Positions 16,511 to 28,578 of a stretch of DNA of 64,000 nt are shown here, in pieces. The stretch is from Roridomyces roridus (Eukaryota > Basidiomycota > Agaricomycetes > Agaricales > Mycenaceae). The notes below the pieces were generated by a model that did no database searches, was not told the DNA's origin, and saw only the letters and a program-made list of their open reading frames with translations. Positions within the stretch are counted from its first letter, which is position 1, and the number at the start of each line of letters is the position of its first letter. The position numbers were made by a program, and so were the translations under genes. The stretch is taken from assembly GCA_029378245.1 (NCBI GenBank), contig JARKIF010000016.1, forward strand, positions 558,001 through 622,000, written 5' to 3'.

Positions 16511-19500
16511 TCATGTCTCCTTGCGCTTCTTGGGTACACGGAGAAGCCAGTAAAGACCCAGGGCGGCAGCGGTATTGAAGATGATGTACACCCAGATGAT
16601 CGCAAAGTCTCGCCACCTGTGGGAGAAGCTGGTGGAGACACCGGCCAGGAAAACGTTGGTGTCGGCAACGTTGCAGAAACTGCAGTTGTCCGTGGCGGCG
16701 CTGTCGATGAGATACCCTCCCGCTTGCGAGATGAAGGTGCTCATGTAATCCCCGCAGGTTTGACCGGACGGCGGATTGAAACGCAGCAGCTCGGCGTCGG
16801 CACAAACGACATTCGTGTTGGCAAGGGCAGTGACAAGCATCCCCTCCACAAAGTAGCTGGCGGACAAGGTCAGACGAATCCCATGAAACAAGCCGAATAC
16901 ATACGTGAAGGGAGAGACGCGATACATGAAGATCCAGAATTTGGGCAGAACGTTGGGACCGGCGAGAGCACCGCAGAAAATCAGCGATAAAGAGAACAAG
17001 ATATTGCCCATGTTTCCGGCGGTCTCGACACTGTCCATCCCAGCTATCATCATGTGCGCAAAGGTCGACGTCTGTGCATTGTTATTAGTACATAACATGA
17101 GAGTAGCCCAGTCCAACTCACGAATAAGAGGAACTGCATGACGAACAAAAAGAAGAGAGCCCCTCTTCCTACAGAATCGTGCGTTGGCTCAGCGTTGCGG
17201 AACACTCCGATGGGATAGTAAATCGTGACAAAGAGGATCACAGAGCACATGAGACCCCATGGAATTTCCTGGAATTGCGTCAATTAACGTGAACTGCACA
17301 AGAAAAGAAAAACCTACAACAAGGACATTGCTGAGCATGAACACTTGCCACGAGTACGCTTTGGACGGGCGTTCTCGAGCCTCGTAGAGCGAGCGTTGAA
17401 CCGCAAAGTGGGGCATGATCTGCTGTGTCAAGTTGCCGAAGATGGTCACTAGAAATTACAGATCAGAAGACAGACTACAGAGATGTGTCAAGAAAGACGC
17501 ACTCAGCATGAAGATACCGAACTGACACGGGGTCAGACAATGCCAATAATAGCAAGAAAAAAAATCTACCATTTGATCCTGGAGTCCTTGCAAACTCTTG
17601 CGCGCGTTGAGGAACGACAGACCGACGAAGATACCCTGTAAATTGTCAAACAAACTCGGCACGAGAGATGGAAACTCACAGATGAGATGATCAGAGCAAA
17701 CTTGGCGTAGATGTAGGATGGGGTCCGCCAGTACTGCAGCCACACCCGCGTCATCACCTGCCGGAACTGCTCTCCGAAGGGAGCCGCGAATTCACGATAA
17801 GCCGCCGTGTCTGACTCGGCAGCTGGGATTCTCGCTCCGCGCTCCTCGAGTCGCCTGAGTTCACGTTTGACCTCACCGCGCTCGGGGCTGTCCTTCCACG
17901 TTTGATGCCAGTCGACGGACGTGTGAGACCCGGGGGCGGCACCGATGACCTCGAGCATCCATTCAGCGGGGTTGGAGCCCTCCGGGCAAGGATGAGCACC
18001 GTTGCGCTCAAAGTACTGCCGCAGAACCTGAGCGCCATCACCAACTTCACCAAAGTAGATGGTCCTGCCTCCTTTTGCAAGGAAGAGCAAACGATCGAAG
18101 CGCTGAAAATATATTAGAGGGGTTCCAATCGTACACAGGAGACTTACTTGGAAGAGAACGGCCGACGGTTGATGGATGGTGCACAGAATCTATCGAGACT
18201 AGTCAAGATATGAACGAGGTAGTAAGACGAGCCACTTACTGCTTGTCCGTGGGCCGTGAGTTTGGCAAGAAGATCGCAAATCGACCAAGACGTCTGAGAA
18301 TCCAGTCCTACGGATGCCTCAGTCATCAATTCTGAACGTTTCAACGACGGCATTCACCTGAAGTTGGCTCATCTAGGAAGAGAAGCAGATCGGGCTTGGC
18401 CGCGAGCTCGACTCCGATGGTAAGACGTTTGCGTTGCTCGACATTGAGACCTTCTCCAGGAACACCGACGACAGCGTCCGCGTATGCCTCCATCTCAAGC
18501 AGCGCGATAACCTCGTCGACGTAGGCGAGTTTCTCCTCTCTGGAAACCGTAGCGGGCTGACGGAGGAGGGCGCTGAACGTAAGAGCCTCGCGAACGGTGG
18601 AAGTGGAGAGATGGAGATCCTGCTGCTGGACATAGCCGGTCTTGCGTTGGAAAGAAGTGTCCCGTTGCTTTCCGTCGACAAGCATCTTGCCCGTGACAAC
18701 ACCGACGGTAACACGGGCAGCAAGAACGTCCAAGAGCGTGGTCTTTCCGGCGCCGGAGACACCCATGAGGGCCGTGAGAGTTCCAGGCTTGACCCAGCCG
18801 TCGACATGGTCCAAGATTCGGCGAGGCTCGCCCTTGATCTTGATGCTGGTCATGGTGTCAGCAGGAACACACTGGCAGAAACACAAAACGGGCGCACTCG
18901 TAAACAACATCCTCCCACTGGAAGATGGCCGTTTGTTTGGCGATCGCAGACACATCGTTGCCACTACCATGGTTCATGTCGGGCCCGCGCTCAGCATCAA
19001 CACGCTTCTTGCCCTTCTTGAGAGTCGAGCTCTGGAAAAGCAGGACCTCGCCCTTTGACTTGGCGGCAGTGATGTACTCTGTGGCAGATGTTCAGTTGGA
19101 TGGATTCAGAGGCATGAATAAAGAACGGACCAGCAGCGAGGAGGTAGACAACCATCAAGAAAACCCCCATGGCGAGAAGGATGCCGAGGTTGCGCCAGCG
19201 GTGCTCCGGAAGGTACCTGTAACTTTCGACGATGAAGGCGGTTCCAGAGACAAAGCTCGAGCCGGCGACACTCCCGACGGTAGTGCAGACATGGTTGGTA
19301 CCGGTGGCATTGGGGTAGCTGGGACCCGAAGGGACAAACGAGGAGCAGGGGAATTGTTGACCATCAAACTCGTTCACCATCAGACTTTCAAAAGCGTAAC
19401 CGATGGGATCAACGTAGCTGTCAAGATGGATTAGATTATGACCTCAAAGACGCAGGAACAACGTACTTGATCCATCTAGCCCAACCGTGCATCTCATGAA

Positions 19501-22016
19501 TCGGAATGACGAAACCAGAATAAATAATGAAGGCCAAGATCATGACGGCGGCGGGCGCCAAGGCTTGAGACAGGGTCCTCGAAGCGCTAGCGACGAACCG
19601 GAAGAACATGGACTGCATGATCCCATTAGTCTGGATTCCCGTCGAAGAGATTGGGACATACCATGGTCAGAGTCAAGGAGAAGGATATGAGGAGGAAGAA
19701 GAAATATGCCGAGGGTTCGCGCCGTAGGTTGGTGAGGAAGTAATACGTGAGGGTGATCACAATGGCGTTGGCTATCTTGTCTAGAAAAGGAAGCCATGAG
19801 CAAAACCCAGGGACAGTTAGCAAAGGACACACTCGGAATATCCGTGAGCATGCTGGCGAAGGCCTCGGCAGAGGGGCGGTAGAATGCGTAGCGAGTGTGT
19901 TTCTCAACGATGGGTCGTTGAGCATACAAAGTCAACATCTAGGCAAGAATGAGTATACGTCCATACGAAAAAGGGGCAACTGACCTCCAATGCAGACCCG
20001 AAGGCCGCCGTCAACAAACAGAAAAACAGCAGGGCACCACGAGAGAAGAAGCTCGCAGTGTTGTGCTTGAGGTTGTAAAAGACCGAACCGACGACGAGAG
20101 CCGTGATGATATTCCCAAGAAGAGCTGCCGGAGTCAGTCTATTGAAAGATATGTGGGCAAGGGAAACGTACCAGTGATGGTAATCTCTGGATTTCCACGT
20201 AACCGCTGGAAGCCGCGCCACAAGCAGAGGTTGACCTGCTCGATGTAAGACAGCGTGTACGGGGACGTAGGCCGTCTATAGACGATCAGAAGGTGATGAG
20301 AACGGTTTTAGGAGAGAACGTACTGTCTCGCGCTTTGCTGGGCCCTCCTGCTCTCTTGGAACTTCTCGAGGGACTCGCCACCCAGAGGGTACTGGGCGTT
20401 GTACTCGTCAATCTCCCTCAACAAGAACCGGTACTCCGCGCTCTCCTTCCACATACGCTCGAATTGGTCGGCCGTTGTGGGTGTACGACCTTCCCAACCA
20501 GGCTGGACACGACGTTCAAGGTTGGAAGTGAGAGAGGTAAGGAAATCCGCCGTGGTTTGACGATCGGGGCAGTAAAAGCCACGCGTGACGAAGAAGGCCT
20601 TGGCGCGGTCGCAAGGCCCAAAGTAGATCTGGCGACCCTCCATAAGGACGGTGACCTTGTCGAAGAGCTGATGATGAAAAATTAGCTAGGGGACAAGATA
20701 AAATGCGACGGAATGCCCGTACGTCGTAGGCCGCTTGAGGCGCCTGATAGATGGCCACACAGGACGTCGTTCCAATGACCTCGGCACTCATCCTCAGTGT
20801 CTTGATGAATTCCACAGCGTTGGCAGAGTCGAGACCACGCGTCGAGTTGTCCCAGCACTGGAGTGGTGCGCCGGCAAGGGCAGCCTCCGCAATGGTGATC
20901 CGCTTGCGCTCACCGCCAGAGACACCACGAATGAAGTCGTTACCGACATTCGTGTTGATCGTGTGGCTGGGCACCAAGATAAGTAAAAAGAAGGGAACGG
21001 TTGGGTCGACGTACCTGATACCGAAGATGGCCATGATCACATCCCGCATCATGGTGGCATACAAATGGCGAGAGATGCCACCAGGGGCCAGCCGGGGCGC
21101 ACGGGCTTGAGCAGCAAAGTAGAGAGTGTCGCCGACCGTCATCTGGGGGAAGTGGACATCGACCTCGGCATTGTAGATGACCTCGCCACGGAAGTCGTGG
21201 TGCATCTGCTGCGGCATGATACCTACAAGTGACGAATGAGAATGCATACTTGGCAAAGTACAACTTGGAAAACTTGCCCTGGTAGTTGATGTGAGAATTA
21301 GGATCCACTTGGTAGCCATGCGTCTCCCCGGCGATCGTCTTGAGGAAGGTAGAGCAGCCACTTCCGGGAGGACCCAAGACAATGAGCATTTCACCGCTCT
21401 TGACAAGGCCGTCCATACTGCGCAGAATGTCCACACGCTTGGGAGGAGCGCCGAAAAGGCTGAGTGCCGTCAACCACCCAACGTTGGCGACGTTCTTCTG
21501 GACATCGGCATCCGATCCAGAACCAAAGGCGCACAGGTTGCGATACGAGATGCCCGCAGAACGGTTAGGTGTCCGGTTCTGGCGGACAATGGCCTCTATC
21601 CATCGACGTGCATTGAATTTGGGGGACAGAGGGTCGTAGGGCCCGCCCTCCTTGGGGTCAAGAGGGTTGTCGATACGACGGCCATCGGCATGCACGTGGA
21701 CGCTGTCCCGACGACTCTGGCGCCTGAACTGCTTGGCCAAATCGTGGACGCGGTCGGTGGGGAACTGGGACTTTGTGTCGTCGTCATCGTGCAAGTCAAG
21801 CGGCTGCAGCTTAAAATCCGTGTCCGTCAAGCTGGGGATGTGGGTACGGGAGTGTCCGGCTTCGGGGGCGATTCCAAGAGACAAAGGGTTGATGACGGAA
21901 GTGGGGGAATCGTTGGAGGAAATGGGCGAAAAGGAAATAACCTGCGAATCGCGCGGACGGTTTGTGCTGAGGCGGTTGAGACGCCTGAGCTCAATGTTGG
22001 AATGGTCGGTGGACAT
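16511..22016 (-). CDS. PDR-type (ABCG) full-size ABC transporter
   Basis: Plasma-membrane drug or metabolite exporter with the (NBD-TMD)x2 layout of yeast Pdr5 and Candida Cdr1. A long Ser/Asp-rich N-terminus precedes NBD1, whose Walker [10 protein letters not shown] has Cys in place of Lys, with signature VSGGERKR and Walker [13 protein letters not shown]. The first TMD follows (about 20.2-19.0 kb). NBD2 has canonical Walker [10 protein letters not shown] but a degenerate signature LNVEQRKR, then FLDEPTSG. The second TMD ends at 16511. This NBD asymmetry is characteristic of fungal PDR pumps. Many short introns; those examined keep the frame. Its position beside the P450s suggests product export or self-protection. 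Confidence 0.93.
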
Positions 22017-22516
22017 GGCGCACAAAGGCGGGGCGAAGAGGAAAAAGAAATGGTCGTTAAGAACGAGCACGAAGAAAGATAGATACTTGATACACTCATC
22101 ACGACGGGGAGACTCCGCAAGGTGACTTGCCAGATTTGGATAACAAGAACCGCCATCAGTGGCTGTCCGGCACGCACGTCAGTCTGCTGCAAGTGCAACG
22201 CCCCGTCCGTCCCCTGTTTGGGCACCGCTGGAGAATGTAGACTCCGTTCCGTGAACGCAGCCTCCCCGAACATGTCCATTTTCCGAACAGATCGAGCAGC
22301 GAACGAACAAAATTTTCGGCATTTCCAATGACTGCTTACGCTGCCGGCCCTTCGGGGCTGAGGAATCAGCCCCACAACGTTGCAGATCTGTGGCCCAAGT
22401 GGAGTACGGTACTTAGCACACGCGGTTGGTCCAAGGCAGTTGATTAATAAATTAGTTTTTAAGTAAGTAGCCGCACAGCAGAGCCCGTAATAAGTATGTA
22501 GGTCTAAAGATTACAT
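22017..22516. other. Promoter/spacer between ABC transporter and P450-1
   Basis: About 500 bp. No gene supported. It should carry the ABC transporter promoter and the 3' end of P450-1. Confidence 0.45.
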
Positions 22517-24624
22517 TTACAACAGAATATCCTTGGGCAGTCTCTCCTTGAACGTGATCGTCCCCGACGGCGGCGCCTGGAACGTGAACCCAGGGTGGTC
22601 TATCTTCATGCCATTCGGCAAGCTCATCTCGTACCGGGCCACCAGCAGCGCAATGAACAGCTTGATCTCGTACGTGGCGAGGAAGCGCCCTGGGCATGCG
22701 GTCTTGCCGACACCAAAGGGCAGGAAGGCGTTGGAGACGTTCACTGACGTAGAGGCGGGTTTGTCGACATGGCGCCAAGGGCGGAACTCCTTCGCGTCGT
22801 CAAAGCCCTGTTTGGCGGCGTTGGCGTGCGAGCGGTAGAAGACGTGGGTGGACGAGCATTCCTACAGAATCAATGAGTGAATAGTGCCAGCAGACAATGG
22901 GTAAACGGACCTTTAGGAATGATGAACCCGTTGGGAAGCGTGATGTCCTTCATCGCCTTCCGGGGAGTAGGGCTCAGGCAGTCCGGACGCCAGCGCAGGG
23001 TTTCCCGAGTAAAGCTATCGAGGTACTTGGCATTCTTGAGGACAGAGGGGGTGAGAGCGGAGGCATCGTCAGTGCCGTTGACGAGACCAGCAAGATCCTC
23101 GTAGATTTGCTTCTGGTAGTCGGCATCGGAAGCGACGAGGTACAGGACCCAAGAAAGAGCGACAGCGGTACCGTGAATGGACGCGAAGATAACGCTGGAC
23201 AAGTAGCGTGAGAACCAAGATATTGTGAGTGTTGGGAAGACTCACAAAAGAAGGATGTTCTCGATCTTGTTCATGAAGCCTTTGACGTCGACAGCGCCGC
23301 TGCCAAAGTTGTGTTCTTCCAGCAAGCCTTGCAGAACGTCGTGCTGTATGAAATTTGAGTGCAAGTGGAGACATGATTGAATAGCGGACATACAGGGCGA
23401 ATCTCCTTCCACTGCTCCTCGTCGACGCTCTTGCGCAATTGGAGACGTCGGTTGATTTCCGCACCGAGCTTGGCACGAAGCACCGTCTTGTAGGGCTTCA
23501 TGACTTGTTTGTAGTTCATGACCCAGCTGCAGAGCGTTAGTTTAATCGATGGACGGAAAGAAATTAACGCACTAGGCGTGAAGGCGCCCGTAGAAAGGGA
23601 GGAGGGTCTCCCACACAGACCCGTGGCCGCCAAGCCCACCAACCTCGGCGACGACTTCGGATACGTTGATGAACACCCAGGCAATATCCGGGTCGTTCGC
23701 AAGTTCCACGCCGACGATGACTGAAGCCATAGCATCGGCCAAGGACTTTTTGCACAGTTCAAATGGGTCGGTGACATCCACTGGAAAACCCGATTTAAAA
23801 AAAAATGCAAACGCCAGATAATATTACTGACACCCTTTGCTGGAGCTGACGTTCTCCAACGCCTCCTTGAAGACCCGTTGGTAGACGAGCTGTACGGTGG
23901 GCCCGTACGCGTCGTAGGAAGGCAGAGCGGGGTTGAGGTACTTGAGAATCATCTTTCCACTGTCGTGGAGATGGTGCTGCGAGCCGAGCTTGATGATGAC
24001 ATCGAAATATTGCAACTGCAGATAATCGTCAGCTGGTGGATATGTTTTGAAGGAGGACAGGCTCACGTCAATGACACCTTGCTCGTGGTCAAGGCCCTTG
24101 CCGAGCATACTGAAGAGGAGGTGTGCATAGTCGTGGTCAAGGATAACTTGGTCCTGCGGAAATGTGAGCGGTGAAAATGTTATGCGGCAGAGTATTACGC
24201 ACCCGGCCAAGAATATTAGCACGGAACACGGGGCCATACTTGTCAAAAGCAGCGTCCAAGAACTCTTTCGGCCTCTCGGAGTACTCGCGAGTGCTTCCGT
24301 AGGCGGCGTTCTCGTAAGGAACGAGTGGGGGGAAACGCTAAGCACATAGAGTCAGAGACGAAGTGCAAGAAGTGAACTGAATAAACTGACAGCCCTCCGA
24401 CGCAGATACAAGACCAAGGCCGTCAAGGCACCGCCGACGGAAGCAATTGCGACGAGTTTTTCGAGGTCGAGGTTCTGGAGGCGGTCAAGGATGGCCTGAG
24501 GAAGCCATGAAGGAGCGTAGGTCGACAAGTCGAGACTCAAAGGGTGGTTGGGGATACGGTGAGTGAGGGCGAGACCGAGGGCGAGGGCGGAGGTTGCACC
24601 CAGGAACTGCTGAGAAGAAGACAT
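22517..24624 (-). CDS. Cytochrome P450-1 (ent-kaurene-oxidase-like group), apparent frame disruption
   Basis: ER-anchored haem monooxygenase. Nine exons (24391-24624, 24203-24337, 24067-24153, 23832-24015, 23573-23780, 23394-23526, 23246-23343, 22911-23194, 22517-22861) encode an N-terminal hydrophobic anchor, an I-helix with FASIHGTAVALSW in place of AGxDTT, the ExxR helix (RETLRW), and the haem loop FGVGKTACPGRFLA. The sum is 1708 nt, one base too many: exon 8 ends in phase 1 (PKG) but exon 9 must be read from phase 0 to give SSTHVFYRS. No alternative GT-AG pair was found. The gene shares a 252-bp divergent promoter with P450-2. Confidence 0.85.
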
Positions 24625-24876
24625 GACGATGAAAGTTGAAACCACCGAATAAGGACTTGCACAATTATACTGGGCGAATAAATCTAGACACGGAAGAGAA
24701 TGGGTAGCGGATGATCGAGACCATCAAACATCTTAGGACCAATCCGGAATAAGCATGAACGCCCGCCTCCTTAGCCTGCCGCCCGTATTCCATGGGGCCG
24801 AGACGGAGGCGAGGTTTCAAAACATCCAAAGGTACATCTAGCCAGACACTTTCCCCTGAACCCACCTCCTCACACC
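24625..24876. promoter_or_regulatory. Shared divergent promoter of P450-1 and P450-2
   Basis: 252 bp separate the two start codons, which point away from each other. No other gene fits. Co-regulation of the related P450s is an inference from layout; no specific operator was identified. Confidence 0.6.
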
Positions 24877-26797
24877 ATGAACTCTCTCCAGGCACTCTCC
24901 GACCGATGGGGCACCAACAACTTGGCTGCTGCTGGCGCCCTCGCGACTGCCCTCTATGCTTGGCGGCTCTATAGCATACGCCAGGCCAACAAGGTCAGTC
25001 CGATTTCAGTCCTTGAATTTTTACTTCCGCTAATCTTCTGCAGGACCTTCCGCCTCATGTCCCTTACACGAACCCCATCCTTGGAAGCACTCTCGATTAT
25101 ATGCACGGTCAGTCTCTGCGATGCATATTGACGCCCCCTAACGTTTCGTGAAGCCCCGCACGAATGGCTGGCCAAGAACTTTGACAAGTATGGTCCCGTT
25201 ATGCGAGCCAGTCTGTTCGGTCGTGTGCGTACCCCGAGACGCGTTGCTCGACTTGTTCTTCTAACATATCGTTGCAGGAGCAATATCTCATCGACACGCC
25301 CCTAATTCCCGACGCAATGAAGCACAAAAACTTCAACTCGGAGCAGGGTGCCAACGCTGTGCGTCCGCTGCAATATTTTTGACGCCTCGTCGCTCATGTC
25401 TCGTTTAGATCCAATTCTTGGATGTCCTCGTTGGATTGGCTGTCGATTACCACATGGAGGACGGCCAACACCTTGTGTTGAAGGCTTTGAATAACAGGAT
25501 GGAGATCTTCGTCGAGCGAAGTGAGTGACTGATCGCTTGCTGCAACCACGCCTTCTCATTCTCCCAGTTCGCCCGTATATCTCACTCATGCTTGACGAGA
25601 AGGTTGGCCGCAAAAGTGGCCCTGTGACGGTCGAGGATCCCTTCAAGCTCATTCGCTCCATGATCGCGCAGGCCATGTGCGACAACTTTGTGGGCAAGTC
25701 CTTGGGACGGGACCCCGAGATGATCCACGTCTTTACCCATGTCACCGACGTCGTCGCTGCACTGGCAACCGCTGGTGCCTCCTCCATGGTTGCCCTCATT
25801 GTCCCCGGTTTCCGCCGCTGGTATGCGAAGTAAGTCTGGACCCTCACCCTCGTATGCACTTGCTCATCCATATCTAGCTACATGGTGAACAACCGCAAGA
25901 TCTTGAAGCCGTACACCGACATCTTGATCCGCAAACTGACGCCTGAAATCGAAGCCCGCGTTGCCCTTCGTCAATCCTGTGGTACGAACGAACTCGAGTG
26001 GGAGGGCAGTAAACCCGTCGATGTTTTGCAAACCATTCTGGACGACCGAAATATCGATCTCACCAACCGCGAGGCTGCCTTGGCCCGCATCGGCGAAGTC
26101 AACAACCTCCTCCTCTTCCTCATCTTCGCCTCCGTCCATTTGACCTCCGTGCACATCACCTGGATGATCAACTCCATCGCCTTGCACACCGAATGCCACG
26201 AGGAGCTCCTGAAGGAGCTCAAGTTGGTCCTTGCCTCGCATGGTGGCGTCCTGTCTGACGAGGCCTTGCGCAACATGCCCAAGCTCGACAGCTTCATGAG
26301 GGAAACGTTCCGCACTCGGTTCGACTGCATTGGTGGTAGCCAGCGGATAGTCCAGGAGGACACGCTCCTTGAGGGCAAATACCTCCTGCCGAAAGGCGCT
26401 CTCCTCAACCCCATTACCTTCCGCGCACACCAGAATCCGGGACACTGGCCTGGTCGCGAAGACGTCATGGAATTCCAGCCTTGGTCACACGAAGAACCCT
26501 CTTCCCGCACCTCCCCCGCCTATCTCCAGTTCGGTCTCGGTCGCCACGCTTGCCCTGGGCGTTTCCTCGCAGTGAACGGTTAGCAACATCGCTCAACAAC
26601 AGTCTCTTTTCTCTAACATTATCGCAACAGAGGCCAAGCTGATCGTCAGCTACCTGCTGGGTCGGTACGACGTCAAGCTGAAAGAGCCCGAGAAGGGTGT
26701 CGTCACCCCCATGCCTGCATTCACCTTCAGCATCGCGCCGACCAGCGCCATCGTTCTGACTCCTCGTGACGAGAAGGATGCCCTGGTCCTGCTGTAG
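24877..26797 (+). CDS. Cytochrome P450-2 (ent-kaurene-oxidase-like group)
   Basis: Haem-thiolate monooxygenase, intact. Eight exons (24877-24993, 25044-25107, 25154-25224, 25278-25358, 25409-25520, 25568-25829, 25878-26578, 26631-26797) sum to 1575 nt, 524 aa. An N-terminal hydrophobic helix is followed by HVPYTNPILGS, an I-helix FASVHLTSVHITW without the usual acid-alcohol pair, MRETFR (ExxR), and the haem-binding FGLGRHACPGRF with Cys near residue 461. It resembles divergent P450-1 (KPY, VLQ, FASxH, HACPGRF-type blocks), so the two probably arose by duplication. The substrate is unknown; oxidation of the terpene product is plausible. Confidence 0.9.
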
Positions 26798-26961
26798 TTT
26801 TATCGTCTCCCTCTCTCTCCTTGCTGCTGCGCTGGCTCTGCGCCCACGGTCGTTAGATATATTATTGTTGCTACTATACATCCAAGAGATACATTCCAAT
26901 ATATTTATTTCTCTCTCCCTCAACTTGTGTTGCCGTATGTGGAGTCGGACGTGCCATCATC

Positions 26962-28079
26962 ATGTCTTTAAACATCGAACAGGCTCAGGCTATCGCCACA
27001 AAGCATTTCTCCAGTGGCCAGCTCCCTACCACGGTCGTCAACCTCAACCAGATTCATTACCAGGAGTATAGGTGACGCCAACTTACCCAGTCCGCAAAGG
27101 ATCGCGTCTTATTTCGTTCACACGCAGCTTCACGCCGGCCTTGACCACCTATCTTCTGGATCTCGCCTCATCGCCCTCCGCAAACCCAACACATTCTTCC
27201 TTCTTGGTTGTATCGCAATCTCAACCTGAACCGCGATCTCAACCATACTCCCCCAATGCACTTTCACTATTTCCGACGATTATCTCGTCAATTCGGGCTA
27301 ATACCTCGATCCCGATTCCGGAGCCCACGCTGGACACGACTCTCTCCCTGATACCCTACGCGTATCTTGTCACGCCCATCTATCATCTCAGCTCGTCCAG
27401 GTTGATAACCCTCGCAGACGCACGAGCCTCGGGACAACTAACCCCCGAACAACTTGCGCTCATAGATCTGCAGTTGGGAAAGTACCTGGGTGAACTACAT
27501 AATGGTGCCCAGAACGACTACTTTGGCCTACCCACGGCAACCCCACCCGCCGACCCGTCGTACGACTGGCAGGAGACCTTCACAGCGCTCCTCGAGTCGC
27601 TCATAGACGCCGTCCCCGACTCGGCTGATCTCCCGATCACAACGTTACGCAGCGCCCTCGGGCGCGCCATCTCCGCCTTTCTCTTCTCCGACGTCGACGT
27701 TCCCTCCCTTGTGTGGTTTACAGGCTCACCAAACGACGTGCTGCTCGCTTTCAGCGAGACGGGCCAATTCGCTGCCTTTGCCATTCTGCCTGCTGTCGGG
27801 CACGCACTGTGGGGAGACCCATTACTCGAGACCTTCTTTATGGACGCGAGTGACGCGTTCTGGGAGGGTTATCGCGGCATTCGGGGAGCCCAGGATGGCA
27901 CATTGATGGCTTTTCCTCGGCAGAGGACCAAACGCCTTTGGTACGACGTATTTTTGGCCCTTGTCGTCCTGCGTGAGCGAAGAGGCTTGGACGACCAGGT
28001 GTCGTTGGCTAGATCGAGGTGGGCGGTAGAGAGTCTGAAAATGACTGCGGAGAAGCTGAAGAATGCGCCGTGCTATTAA
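26962..28079 (+). CDS. APH/kinase-fold protein lacking catalytic residues (pseudo-phosphotransferase)
   Basis: Resembles fungal aminoglycoside-phosphotransferase-like proteins: N-terminal helix (MSLNIEQAQAIATKHFSS), an expected YRVT...G-S-R-L beta hairpin, LGKYLGELHN (helix preceding the catalytic loop) and ALWGDPLLETFF. The catalytic loop, usually HGDxxxxN, reads WFTGSPNDVLL, and the metal-binding D of the following strand is absent. The reading frame from the ATG at 26962 breaks near 27070. Either one G is missing (TATAGGTGACG instead of TATAGGGTGACG) or a very short 38-nt intron (27034-27071) is spliced. From 27072 the frame is open to 28079. Confidence 0.6.
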
Positions 28080-28578
28080 ATCAAGTCCAGTGATAACTGT
28101 AGCGGATCTAGAATTCCTTTACTTATCGCCGGAATCGTGCCAGCTGATGTAGACCGCTATTGAGTGGCTGCTTCACTTTATGCGGCGGATTGATTTGCAT
28201 TGCTTTTGGCCGTAGCGATAGTATAATCGAGTGCAGACTGTGAACTTTTTGGTCGTGGCACAACTTTTTGTGGCGCTACAACTCCAGTGTACCAGTACAA
28301 GCGGGACAGCTGTTGGATGTCGAAAACAAGATGCTCTATCTGATCATCCGGGTGAATTTATGAGTAAGTCACAGGAACCACTTGGACGCGAGAAAGAGTC
28401 GACGGTGCAGACCGCTTGGAGAAGCTATGGTATCAGTGGCTCTGCTGCCACGGCATTTCCTTTTAGGTCATACATTTTGAAGCAGGAATTCGCAACTTGC
28501 TTCCACCCGTCGAAGTTGCATCTCGAGAGTGCAGGTAATCTAATCTTCAGAGACCTAGATACATACACAGATACCATC
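28080..28578. other. Gene-poor stretch
   Basis: About 500 bp between converging genes. An open frame near 28231 has a hydrophobic start but no recognisable domain and overlaps the 3' end of the next gene; it is not accepted as a gene. Confidence 0.4.

Noticed and set aside
21291..22082. 263-codon frame on the + strand
   Set aside because: Antisense to NBD1 of the ABC transporter; a strand shadow.
27034..27071. A 38-nt intron as the sole explanation of the APH-like start region
   Set aside because: Shorter than the other introns resolved here, and it removes the expected YRVT strand; kept only as an alternative to a one-base loss.
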